Shown: positions 57,201-64,000 of the stretch, in pieces
Layout of the letters: each line of letters begins with the position of its first letter
Numbering within the stretch: position 1 is the first letter of the stretch
Assembly: GCF_029395455.1 (NCBI RefSeq)
Contig: NZ_CP113916.1
Coordinates: 620,001-684,000, forward strand
DNA: 64,000 nt
Reading direction: 5' to 3'
From: Lactobacillus sp. ESL0785
Lineage (GTDB): Bacteria; Bacillota; Bacilli; Lactobacillales; Lactobacillaceae
The notes under the pieces: generated by a model
Database searches by the model: none
What the model was told of the DNA's origin: nothing
What the model saw: only the letters and a program-made list of their open reading frames with translations
Position numbers and translations under genes: made by a program

Positions 57201-60200
57201 TTCTTAAAGGAACAACACTTGATGACGCTGCTGCTAAGGATGCCATTCATAAACCGGCAGGTTTTCCAACTGATGCAACCTTTACTTGGGAAAGTCCAGT
57301 TGATACTTCAACGACTGGCGATAAGCAAGCATGGGTTGATGTTAAATATCAAGATGGTTCAATAGACCGTATTCCAGTATTGGTCAATGTTTATGATACG
57401 GCTTCAATTAAGTATCCTAAGGCTAAGACACAGACAGCTGATCTAAATGGTACGGTTCCTGATGCTAAGGCTTCAATTGCTAATAATGCTGATTTACCAA
57501 GTGATGCTCAATATGAGTGGGCAAATGAACCAGACTTAAGTAAAGAAGGTTCTGCAGCTGGCACGGTTAAGATAACTTATGCTGACGGCTCTAGTGATTA
57601 TGTCATTGTTCCGGTAATTGTTGGCGATGCTAATCCAACACAGGAAAATGACCCACAAGGTCAAAGAACCAATATTGGTTATGGTTCAGGTAAGACAGCA
57701 ACCGATGCCGAAGCTAAAGCTGCTATTTCTAATGCGGCAAGTTTACCAACAGGGACAACCTTTACTTGGCAAACACCACCAGTAGTTAATGACTTGGGTA
57801 GATTAGGTGTTCAAGGAGCAGTTGTCAAGGTAACTTATCCAGATGGTACTAGCAATAATGTTCCCGTAGTTGTTGATGTTGTTAGTGACGCGCATACAGC
57901 ACCACGACCGCGGGCAAAGAATGTGTGTGTCAATGTTGGGGATGCTTTGCCGAATGCTAAAGATGCAGTGATTAATAGTGCTGATCTAACCAATGCCACC
58001 GATTTTGAATATGAAACAACACCGTCAACTGGTGCTGCTGGCATTACTCAAACTAAGATTAAGGTAACTTATGCGGATGGTTCAACTGATGAGGTACCAA
58101 CACAAATTATTGTTGCTGCAGTGGCAACCTCGACTTCAACAGAAGCTGAGAAGAATAATCCTCATGTTAAGACAGTGCGGACAAATGTTAACAGCACAGT
58201 TAGCGCTGCTAGCGTGATTGATAACTTTACAGAATTGTCTGGTAATCCAACAGCTGAGTGGGTTGATCCTGATTTTGCTAAAAATGGTACTAAGACTGCA
58301 GGTCTTAAACAATCACAAGTTAAGTTAACCTTTAAGGATGGTTCAGTTAAGATAGTTACTGGTTATGTCAGAGTTGTTTCTGATGGTGAAAAGCGTGCCG
58401 ATTCGGTTACTGGTAAGACTGTTACGAAGACAGTCGGCGCTGCAATTACTGCAGCCGAGATGGTTAATGCCTTGCCAAGTGATGCAACTGCAGAATTTGC
58501 TAGTTCGGTTAATATTAAAGACGGTAAAGCTGAAAATCCTGGAACTTATATTGAAACAATTCATATCAGATTCCATGATGGGACAGAAAAAGATGTTGCT
58601 TCTGTTCTAACAGTTCCAAGACAAACTTCTGAAGCTAATATTACGCAAAGTAAAGATGTTGTGCTTCATGTTGTTAATGTCGGTACGGATCATACTCAAA
58701 TACCAGCTGAATTTGCTGATCCAAGTTCATTCTTAACTGGCACAACTGATGCCAATATCAAACAAGTTGAATGGGCAGCGGATGGTCAGCCAAGTGTTGA
58801 CCAGGCAACCGACCAGATAACTGGTAAAATTAAGCTTACTTTTAATGATGGTACGGTTAAGACGTTAGACATCAATGTTAAGGTCATTGGTGCGAGAAAG
58901 TCAGCTGTCCCAACAGCAATTACTGTGATGAATACCAGCAAGCTTGATGAAGAACGTGCCAAAGATGCATTAAACTTAGATGATGTTCTTGCAATTGATA
59001 CGAAGTACCCTAATGCCCATTATTCATGGGTAGGTAAGGCTGATGGTACTGGAACAGTTGATATTAGTCAACCTGGTAGTCCAGATGCCTATGTTTTGAT
59101 TGATTACGGCGATGGCAAGAAGCAAACGGTTAAAGTTGATTTAAACGTTAGTGAACAGCCAACGTCTGGTGCTACTTATCATCCAGCAGCTACTAGTGGC
59201 TCAGTTACTACGCATATGACTGATAATGGTGTCATTATGCCGCCAGAATTTAATGATACTACTAAGATGTCTGACTTCATGCAAATTCCTGGAGTTGATA
59301 ATTTGACTGACATTGTTGACTACTTGACTTGGGCTAATAATGCGCCGACAACAGTTGGCAATAACCAGCAAGTTGCAGTGATTGTTCATTACAAGGATCA
59401 ATCAGTCAGCGATCCGTTTAACATCAATGTCAATGTTTTAAGTGCGAAAAAAGCAATTGCACCAACTACAGTTACTGCTGGCAGTCAATTAACTGCTGCA
59501 CAAGCTAAGGATGCCTTGGATCAAACCGAAAATGCAGCGATTTTAGCTAAGTATCCAACTGCTACATTTACTTGGGCTGCTAATAGCGATGGTACTGGTA
59601 CAATTGATACTAGCCAAGCAGGAACGCCAGCTGCTTATGTTGTGGTTGACTACGGTGACGGTACTAAGCAGGTAGTCCAAGTCGATTTGACCGTAAAGAG
59701 TCAAGCTGATGCCAATGAAAGTAAACTTGATGCCACTCAGGCTGTACCAATTACAACCCACGTTGCCGATGGTTTGCATAATGAAGTTCAAGTACCTGAA
59801 TTCACTGATCCAAATTGGATTAAAGATAATATTGCCCTTGATGGTGTCACTGATTCTAGTACGTTGATTGATCATTTAAGCTGGAATGGCACGCAGCCAG
59901 CAACAGTTGGTGATGGTCAACAGATTGAAGTAGTTGCTCATTACAAAGATGGGTCAACAAGTGCACCATTTAAGCTTAATGTTAATGTCCTTGGTGCCCG
60001 TAAGAAAGATAATTTACCGACGACAGTCCGGGTTAACAGTACTCCGGGTGAGGCTGAGGCTAAGAATGCCTTAAACTTGGATGATGTTATGAAGATTGAT
60101 GCCCAATATCCGAATGCGAAGTATTCATTGGCAGAAAACAATGATGGTACGGGAGTTGTTGATACTAGTGCCCCTAATGAAAGTACTGCCTATGTTGTGA

Positions 60201-61915
60201 TTGACTTTGGTGATGGCACGAAACAAATTGTACCGATTAACTTAAAGGTTGATGATAGTACTAATGCTGAAAATAATCATCCTACTGCTGCAGATGAAAA
60301 TGCTACTACACCGATTTTGACACACTTAGTTCATGACTCAGGGACAGGTAATCCAGTTGCCTTAAGTCCGGATAGTTTTACCGATCAAGATAAAATGAAG
60401 ACCGTTATTAAGGGCGTTGATTGGACGCAAGTTGATTACTTAACTTGGGCAGCAGTAGGACCGAATAAGCCGGGTGAAAATCAGGATGTTCAGGTTCGAG
60501 TTCATTATAAGGATGGCTCAATCAGTGATCCTGTGACGGTTAAAGCCAACATTGTTGGTGTACAGCATCTTGATGCTGCTGGCATAACGCCAGTTCCGGC
60601 AGAAGTTACAATTGGTGAGCAACCAACTGAAGAACAAGCTAAGGCAGTTTTAGGTCAAGACGACTCAGTTAACAAGATTCTGGCACAATATCCAACTGCT
60701 AAGTTTGGCTGGGCTAATAAGAGTGACGGTACGGGTACGCTTGATACTAGCAAACTGGGCTCGCGCGATGCTTATGTTGTCATTGATTACGGTGATGGTA
60801 CGAAACAGGTCTTGAAAGTACCGCTAATCGTTAATCCAAAAGCAGATACCGGTGGTAATGGTAATACTGGCACGCCAACAGACAATAATTCGCAAACGCC
60901 TATCGGTGGCAGCGTCATGATTCCGCAAGGAACAGACCTGAGTAATGATACACATTATGCTGAATTAGCTATTAGCAATGCCGCTAGTCTTCCGGCTGGA
61001 ACAACTTATTCTTGGAATAAGATCCCAGATACTTCTAAGTTAGGAACAGATATGTCTGGTTCTGTGTTAGTTAAATTTGCTGATGGTAGAAGCGTAATTG
61101 TTGCAGTAACTGTTAATATTAGCAATAGACAAGCAGAGAATGTTACCTTAACGCACAATGCCTATGTTTATAACGCACAAGGGCAAAGGATTAATGAGTT
61201 GATCCTCAAGATTGGTTCAACACTTCCAGTTTATGGTACTAAGGTGATTAATGGCAGAAACTTCTATCTTCTTGAGAATAATTATTATTTAGCAACTGGT
61301 AATGTCTTGCCACTTAAGCGTAAGTTGACGCATAATGCTTATATCTATAACAAGTATGGTAAGCGCGTTGGTAAGCAAGTTTTGAAGGTTGGTAAGGTCA
61401 TGAAGACTTATGGTGAACCTGTTAAGATTCGTGGTAAGAAGTTTTACCAGATTGGTAACGGTCATTACTTGAAAGCAGCTAATTTCCCAACTTCGATTAA
61501 AGATTTACGTCCGGTTCAAGAGATTGCTGCTGATCCAAGTAAGAAGATGGTGATGCATAATTCTTATCTGTATGATGAAAATGGTCACCGGGCTAACCAA
61601 ATCGTTTTGCAGGCTGGCTCAAGAATAGGAATTGACCAGACTGTTTATACTAAAGCAGGTAGACGTTTCTATAAGACAACTAAGGGCTTCTATATTCCGG
61701 TAGGCAATATTACGGGTACACCGCATGTTTATCTTAATCATAATGCTTATGTCTATAATCAATATGCTGAACGGGTAGGCAAAAAGGTACTGCACCAAGG
61801 TCAGACTAATTTGACGATATATGGTGATCCGATTAAGATGCGTGGTCACTGGTACTGGATTATTGGTAATAAGCGTTATCTGAGAGCAAGTAATATTAAT
61901 TCAGAGCTTAAGTAA
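54260..61915 (+). CDS. Giant YSIRK-type surface adhesin with Rib-like repeats and SLAP anchor
   Basis: A 2,551-residue surface protein. The signal peptide has the YSIRK-like motif (FSIRKLTVGAASVLLGFSF), cleavage near AKA. A Thr/Ala/Lys-rich stretch runs to about 165. A beta-helix-like adhesion region follows at ~170-390 (WADFTAALLNEDVTTINLTS). Then come mixed repeats, six Rib-like repeats of ~75 residues at ~970-1455 (ending ITYADGSSDYVIVPVIV and similar), four ~182-residue repeats at ~1457-2190, and one more Rib-like unit. Four SLAP modules from ~2,294 (LTHNAYVYNAQGQR onward) end the protein. No LPXTG is present. Such proteins bind host or partner-cell surfaces; the ligand is unknown. Confidence 0.9.
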   Translation: MLGKNNFNERLRKMEMQSKRDRFSIRKLTVGAASVLLGFSFLTMSSQTAKADTISANSTENTTQQVNKTAATDEKAATSATAKATAQPKKAQNTKQNLTTYSGLSSFLKSGTNAAETDTNKSATAAKTTSATEQKAPAPVDQADNATNKQNLATTNQVQQPAAQDDETDVNNWADFTAALLNEDVTTINLTSDITATENNQQYSIQGSKVVNGNHKTLDIGANIIQDDIYQYGITFNDVKLMGRKPSDDPSRFNFYGYDNDKAVTLNNVESDNVSYDSLIKFENKVTLNYNIDGNIFSDYAEPTADDDSDVMINFAPTPDTSSSFICDVFLIGSNANVTANISNTKSALRGTGTVDDARIEVGEGSNFHLNIDPTVNFLYRVDEGIPPMYIQVDPGSTTIIQNNSSDTGVNPGKDNQIKLLADTPKLFEITSNNGNDVNNFNFPVTDISGDKMGMITDHYKWIIQSSNNANIIDPNLTDAQMTILANPTLPENILADGKADKTFQDLNTKEDFQTVIQSQGGFNSSAGFALGTDLYDGWKKTDAGRYNISSNKISIHQGQTSAIGGAEDKLKAVDGNNNTTTTIADLLGLDDSINPDNKTIMSVAWLPNQAMDSQGNLTSGGLIKDNAGNLVDDINQVVPEEGQLGNAVIRVTYGDGTTDDIPVTLNIIKAKSSGDVQQVAHGVMPTADQAKDAVAFDGDASNLTPTYEWRKADGSPLTAADLQAGINDVAVLVTYYKDGQPDGTQLVAAKVAMGDTEAHASGITAGTGPVVVHAANIPSANKPLVPDFTDASKWNSYLAGDLTNVASVDWDDDTDVSTIINGTIGEKTAKLRVTFNDGSTLEVDDVKVNVLGGEKDATKTTTTPNGVIPSVEQAKEALKDEANLTTDLSAAGYDVDYSWAKDDQGTPMDAGYVSYDEHQPNKTVPGYVVLTYYKKGAAHTPENVDGQQIVPVDVIINKQENNLYHTQLAGSGQNSQGVSVLKGTTLDDAAAKDAIHKPAGFPTDATFTWESPVDTSTTGDKQAWVDVKYQDGSIDRIPVLVNVYDTASIKYPKAKTQTADLNGTVPDAKASIANNADLPSDAQYEWANEPDLSKEGSAAGTVKITYADGSSDYVIVPVIVGDANPTQENDPQGQRTNIGYGSGKTATDAEAKAAISNAASLPTGTTFTWQTPPVVNDLGRLGVQGAVVKVTYPDGTSNNVPVVVDVVSDAHTAPRPRAKNVCVNVGDALPNAKDAVINSADLTNATDFEYETTPSTGAAGITQTKIKVTYADGSTDEVPTQIIVAAVATSTSTEAEKNNPHVKTVRTNVNSTVSAASVIDNFTELSGNPTAEWVDPDFAKNGTKTAGLKQSQVKLTFKDGSVKIVTGYVRVVSDGEKRADSVTGKTVTKTVGAAITAAEMVNALPSDATAEFASSVNIKDGKAENPGTYIETIHIRFHDGTEKDVASVLTVPRQTSEANITQSKDVVLHVVNVGTDHTQIPAEFADPSSFLTGTTDANIKQVEWAADGQPSVDQATDQITGKIKLTFNDGTVKTLDINVKVIGARKSAVPTAITVMNTSKLDEERAKDALNLDDVLAIDTKYPNAHYSWVGKADGTGTVDISQPGSPDAYVLIDYGDGKKQTVKVDLNVSEQPTSGATYHPAATSGSVTTHMTDNGVIMPPEFNDTTKMSDFMQIPGVDNLTDIVDYLTWANNAPTTVGNNQQVAVIVHYKDQSVSDPFNINVNVLSAKKAIAPTTVTAGSQLTAAQAKDALDQTENAAILAKYPTATFTWAANSDGTGTIDTSQAGTPAAYVVVDYGDGTKQVVQVDLTVKSQADANESKLDATQAVPITTHVADGLHNEVQVPEFTDPNWIKDNIALDGVTDSSTLIDHLSWNGTQPATVGDGQQIEVVAHYKDGSTSAPFKLNVNVLGARKKDNLPTTVRVNSTPGEAEAKNALNLDDVMKIDAQYPNAKYSLAENNDGTGVVDTSAPNESTAYVVIDFGDGTKQIVPINLKVDDSTNAENNHPTAADENATTPILTHLVHDSGTGNPVALSPDSFTDQDKMKTVIKGVDWTQVDYLTWAAVGPNKPGENQDVQVRVHYKDGSISDPVTVKANIVGVQHLDAAGITPVPAEVTIGEQPTEEQAKAVLGQDDSVNKILAQYPTAKFGWANKSDGTGTLDTSKLGSRDAYVVIDYGDGTKQVLKVPLIVNPKADTGGNGNTGTPTDNNSQTPIGGSVMIPQGTDLSNDTHYAELAISNAASLPAGTTYSWNKIPDTSKLGTDMSGSVLVKFADGRSVIVAVTVNISNRQAENVTLTHNAYVYNAQGQRINELILKIGSTLPVYGTKVINGRNFYLLENNYYLATGNVLPLKRKLTHNAYIYNKYGKRVGKQVLKVGKVMKTYGEPVKIRGKKFYQIGNGHYLKAANFPTSIKDLRPVQEIAADPSKKMVMHNSYLYDENGHRANQIVLQAGSRIGIDQTVYTKAGRRFYKTTKGFYIPVGNITGTPHVYLNHNAYVYNQYAERVGKKVLHQGQTNLTIYGDPIKMRGHWYWIIGNKRYLRASNINSELK
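58630..60840 (+). repeat. Four tandem ~546-base repeats in the large adhesin gene
   Basis: Units start near 58630, 59176, 59720 and 60268. Each encodes ~182 residues: a strand block ending LTWxxxxP.TVG..Q.V.VHYKDxS and NVNVLxAxK, then a block with AKDAL, YPTAxFxWAxxxDGTGxxDTS and AYVVIDYGDGTKQ. A diverged single unit lies near 56540. Confidence 0.8.
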
Positions 61916-61935
61916 TTAACTCAAAATTAGAATTG

Positions 61936-61968
61936 AAAAACCGTTTGATGAAAATCAAACGGTTTTTT
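61936..61968 (+). terminator. Terminator of the large adhesin gene
   Basis: AAAAACCGTTTGAT pairs with ATCAAACGGTTTTT around a four-base loop, ending in T. Confidence 0.93.
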
Positions 61969-61973
61969 GTATT

Positions 61974-62002
61974 AAAAAATCCCGGTTTACCTTACCAGGA
62001 TT
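61974..62002 (-). terminator. Terminator of the NAD(P)-binding protein gene
   Basis: On the reverse strand AATCCTGGT pairs with ACCGGGATT (one T-G pair) around a seven-base loop and is followed by six T. Confidence 0.75.
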
Positions 62003-62025
62003 CCTAATTAATATTAATTATAGCG

Positions 62026-62679
62026 TTAGCCGTTAGCAACAGTAAATCGTTCTTGGCGATGCTGAGGTTGCAAAATTTCTGCCACGAGCGCAGCAGCCAT
62101 AGTGCCAGCAGTAGTAATGGATTCACCTGCATCATTATATAGCAACTCATCTTTACCAGTTAAAATTTTGGCAGCTTGTTCCCCGGGAATGAATAAGTTA
62201 GCTGGTGAAATACCAAACCAATTGACATTATCAACATTTTGTAAAAATTGATATTCAAAGTATTGGTTCTTGGGGGTATTACGCCATGGCTTGGTAGTGT
62301 CATCTTGCTCAATATCGTGCAAGACACGGTGATGGTCAGGGCCAGTAACTAGACTACCCGCGCCTAAAATAAAGGCTAATCGCGGCTTAGTAGTTTCTCT
62401 AAAAAGTGCTACTAGGTGTGCAGCAAGGTCAGTATGACGGTAAGCTTGGCTTGGCGCAGTTGAAAAAGCATCAACAATTACGTCGCAGTCAGTAAAATCG
62501 TCCTTAGTTAAGGTAAAAGCATCTTTAGCTAGAATTTGGATGTTAGGCACTTTAGCTTGTAGTTTAGCTAGCTTGTCTGTTTGCCGGCCGTTCGCAATAA
62601 TTTCTAGGCCGTGTTTGTTAGCTTCTTTGACAAAAGCTGATCCAGCCATTCCGGTTGCACCGATTACAAATATTTTCAT
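62026..62679 (-). CDS. NAD(P)-binding oxidoreductase, NmrA/YwnB-like
   Basis: A 217-residue Rossmann-fold protein of the atypical short-chain dehydrogenase group. It starts KIFVIGATGMAGSAFVKEAN, the dinucleotide-binding glycine loop, and then LEIIANGRQTDKL. FGISPANLFIPG resembles the late motif of YwnB-like proteins. Substrate unknown; it may act in redox stress. AAGGAG precedes the ATG at 62679. It is alone in its transcript. Confidence 0.88.
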   Translation of the reverse strand: MKIFVIGATGMAGSAFVKEANKHGLEIIANGRQTDKLAKLQAKVPNIQILAKDAFTLTKDDFTDCDVIVDAFSTAPSQAYRHTDLAAHLVALFRETTKPRLAFILGAGSLVTGPDHHRVLHDIEQDDTTKPWRNTPKNQYFEYQFLQNVDNVNWFGISPANLFIPGEQAAKILTGKDELLYNDAGESITTAGTMAAALVAEILQPQHRQERFTVANG

Positions 62680-62834
62680 TTTTTCTCCTTAAATTGATTT
62701 TAACAATCGACATTAATTATATTTTAGTGTTTTAAAATGCTGGCTTCAATTATCTGGTTTGCTTAATGCTGATTAATTTTTGCAAATAGGCGCTAAAAGT
62801 TTCATTATTATTGATAATGCCAGCATTTTTACCT

Positions 62835-62912
62835 TTATATCATCTAAAGCTGGGCAAACAACATGGTAGTACTAAGGAAGAAATTGTTGCTGCAATAATT
62901 CAGTTAGCTTGA
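62835..62912 (+). pseudogene. 3' remnant of a carboxymuconolactone decarboxylase-like gene
   Basis: The frame HLKLGKQHGSTKEEIVAA then IIQLA to TGA matches the C-terminal helix pair of small AhpD/CMD-type proteins (H...G.T.EEI.EA). There is no start and nothing upstream that fits, so it is a fragment. The remainder of 62,680-62,916 shows nothing else. Confidence 0.45.
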
Positions 62913-62919
62913 TTAAATA

Positions 62920-62950
62920 AAAGCCACAAAGATAAATTCTTTGTGGCTTT
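62920..62950. terminator. Bidirectional terminator, serving yjdF
   Basis: AAAGCCACAAAGA pairs with TCTTTGTGGCTTT around a five-base loop, A/T-rich on both sides. Confidence 0.9.
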
Positions 62951-62955
62951 TACCA

Positions 62956-63378
62956 TTAATGACCTTGATGTTTTTTTCGTTTCTTTTCTTTTCGTAATTT
63001 AAACTTAGCTTCAGCTAATTGAGTCTTATACTTTCGCTGGTTGACTTTCTTAGTTAATTTGTTTTGCTCAAATTGCTTTTGTAAAGCTAATTGTGCCTTA
63101 GTACTGACGCCTTTTTTAATAGCTTTTTTAGCTAAGCGTTGTCGGCGTTTAGGATTAAGATGATTAACTAGATGCGGTCTTGTTAAGTCAGCTTGTTGAA
63201 AAAAGTGTAATTCCTGCCAATGATTAAGAATTAATGAATATAGCATGGTCGTTTTGGGTTCGGATGTGCCCAAATTAACTTGAGCAACTTCATAATGATC
63301 ATGATCGCGTCGCTCAAAAACAGCTTTGTAAAAGGGCGGTTCAAATACGATAGATAAAGAACTATAAATAGTAGACAT
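62956..63378 (-). CDS. yjdF: YjdF-like protein (DUF2992)
   Basis: A 140-residue cytoplasmic protein. The first ~70 residues form a compact domain (SSLSIVFEPPFYKAVFERRD, VAQVNLGTSEPKTTMLYSLI); the rest is very rich in Lys/Arg/Gln and helical (RKYKTQLAEAKFKLRKEKK). This layout is that of the YjdF family. Function is unestablished, but its expression is controlled by a riboswitch that senses azaaromatic compounds, suggesting a role against toxic heterocycles. The ribosome site AAGGAGG (63387-63393, reverse strand) is inside the regulatory RNA. Confidence 0.85.
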   Translation of the reverse strand: MSTIYSSLSIVFEPPFYKAVFERRDHDHYEVAQVNLGTSEPKTTMLYSLILNHWQELHFFQQADLTRPHLVNHLNPKRRQRLAKKAIKKGVSTKAQLALQKQFEQNKLTKKVNQRKYKTQLAEAKFKLRKEKKRKKHQGH

Positions 63379-63385
63379 AGTGTCA

Positions 63386-63493
63386 TCCTCCTTAAAAAAT
63401 TAAGAAAGACGGACAACCAAGGAGGCAGGTTACTGATGGCTAAAAGTAGCCATGTCCGGACTACCAGCCGAACTGTGTTTTTACTTTCTACCA
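63386..63493 (-). ncRNA. yjdF riboswitch (azaaromatic-sensing RNA)
   Basis: The ~110-base leader of yjdF folds into visible elements on the reverse strand: a hairpin ATGGCTA/TAGCCAT (63436-63453), a longer-range helix CGGAC/GTCCG (63454-63458 with 63410-63414), and CCTCCTT (63419-63425) that can pair with the AAGGAGG ribosome site (63387-63393). The gene it precedes is YjdF, the family for which this riboswitch class is named. Exact ends are approximate. Confidence 0.8.
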
Positions 63494-63599
63494 TTTAATA
63501 TAGCATAGAACTTGGGTAAAAGTGCGAAAACCTTGCAATAACAGTCTGAATTACCTAAAATAATTGCTTACAGTTGTATTTTTATGGAGGAGATACGAT

Positions 63600-63833
63600 A
63601 TGAAAACGGAATTTAATACCGAAAATGGCCCATCAGAATTGGATATGGCTGTAAGTGACAAGGCAAAGGAAAATTTGGCGAAGTATGGTTTAACACTTGC
63701 CGATTATATTAATGTTGCTTTGACCCATGTTGCTAATGATGATCGCCAACTTAGCGAATTTTTAGAAATGGCTAAGAGAGATATGAATAAGCCGGGATTG
63801 GATAGCTGGCTCAATAATGTTGATGCAGATTAA
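63600..63833 (+). CDS. RelB/DinJ-like antitoxin, orphan
   Basis: A 77-residue acidic protein. The segment DMAVSDKAKENLAKYGLTLA and then DYINVALTHVANDDR fits the ribbon-helix-helix start of RelB/DinJ antitoxins (V...K..A...LGL..S.AI), though it is diverged. ATG 63600 is chosen because GGAGGAGA lies at 63587-63594; the frame open from 63564 has none. No RelE/YafQ toxin follows; a terminator does. Second toxin-less antitoxin in the window. Confidence 0.65.
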   Translation: MKTEFNTENGPSELDMAVSDKAKENLAKYGLTLADYINVALTHVANDDRQLSEFLEMAKRDMNKPGLDSWLNNVDAD

Positions 63834-63845
63834 ATAAGTTTGTTG

Positions 63846-63874
63846 CTCACTGATTTTATCAGTGAGTCTTTTTT
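63846..63874 (+). terminator. Terminator of the RelB/DinJ-like gene
   Basis: CTCACTGAT pairs with ATCAGTGAG around a three-base loop, followed by TCTTTTTTT. Confidence 0.92.
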
Positions 63875-63891
63875 TCTTAAAAGCATTAATG

Positions 63892-63940
63892 TTTACAAGT
63901 GTAGATTAATATTTTATACTAATTATAGTTTACAAGTGTA
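63892..63940 (+). promoter_or_regulatory. Promoter with tandem cop/bla boxes
   Basis: TTTACA (63892-63897), 17 bases, TATACT (63915-63920) is a good promoter. TACAAGTGTA occurs at 63894-63903, overlapping the -35, and again at 63931-63940, just past the transcription start. It matches the TACAnnTGTA operator of CopY and BlaI/MecI repressors exactly. The repressor at 26551 is the only such gene in the window. Confidence 0.75.
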
Positions 63941-63970
63941 GACGATAAAATAATTAACGAGGTAATTAGC

Positions 63971-64000
63971 ATGACAAAGATTATTATTTTACTTAGTGGA
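63971..64000 (+). CDS. Partial gene at the right edge
   Basis: ATG 63971 opens MTKIIILLSG and runs off the window. GAGGTAATT is upstream. Ten residues (a beta strand ending in a glycine, as in flavodoxin-like or Rossmann proteins) are too few to assign a function. Its promoter carries two cop/bla boxes. Confidence 0.6.
   Translation, partial: MTKIIILLSG

Overview
The window reads as a chromosomal segment of a low-GC Gram-positive bacterium of the genus Lactobacillus in the strict sense (acidophilus/delbrueckii group). The evidence is the gene order cggR-gap-pgk-tpiA, ung-pta-tsaE and murB/cdaA-cdaR-glmM-glmS, the AT-rich codon use, and many surface proteins ending in the repeated SLAP-type (S-layer-associated) wall-binding module with its HNAYVY...GKR...Y signature. 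An insect- or animal-gut lifestyle fits the large adhesins and the accessory Sec locus, but the species cannot be fixed from this sequence alone.

Layout. 1-2,100: start of an amino-acid permease, a secreted propeller-like protein and a tRNA-Arg. 2,200-6,620: CggR-controlled lower glycolysis. 6,660-10,410: a small accessory patch with an orphan antitoxin between two copies of one terminator, a decayed membrane gene, an Rgg regulator divergent from a secreted small protein plus a small membrane protein (a possible peptide-regulated bacteriocin/immunity unit), another decayed gene and a YxeA-like protein. 10,460-14,740: LysR regulator divergent from glpK-glpO. 14,800-27,800: housekeeping genes (HAD phosphatases, ung, pta, tsaE, exonuclease, murB, c-di-AMP synthesis, glmM, glmS, a BlaI/CopY-type repressor with a membrane partner).

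28,100-47,100 is the centrepiece: a complete accessory Sec (SecA2/SecY2) locus with an extra glycosyltransferase, a serine-rich repeat adhesin, asp3, gtfA, a short gtfB, secA2, secY2, asp1, asp2, and then a GH53 galactanase. The adhesin and the galactanase both carry long, glycine-rich signal peptides and SLAP modules. The adhesin has no LPXTG sorting signal, so attachment to the wall appears to be non-covalent. The glycosyltransferases would modify the serine-rich protein inside the cell, Asp1-3 would deliver it to SecA2/SecY2, and the SLAP modules would hold it on the wall.

47,400-53,900: DHA2-type MFS exporter with MarR repressor, TetR regulator, M20 peptidase, split ThrE exporter, and an SLAP-anchored amidase. 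54,260-61,915: a 2,551-residue YSIRK-type adhesin with Rib-like and ~182-residue tandem repeats and four SLAP modules. 62,000-64,000: an NAD(P)-binding protein, yjdF with its upstream riboswitch, an orphan RelB/DinJ-like antitoxin, and a gene running off the right edge behind two copies of the TACAnnTGTA operator.

No insertion sequence, prophage, CRISPR array or rRNA was seen.
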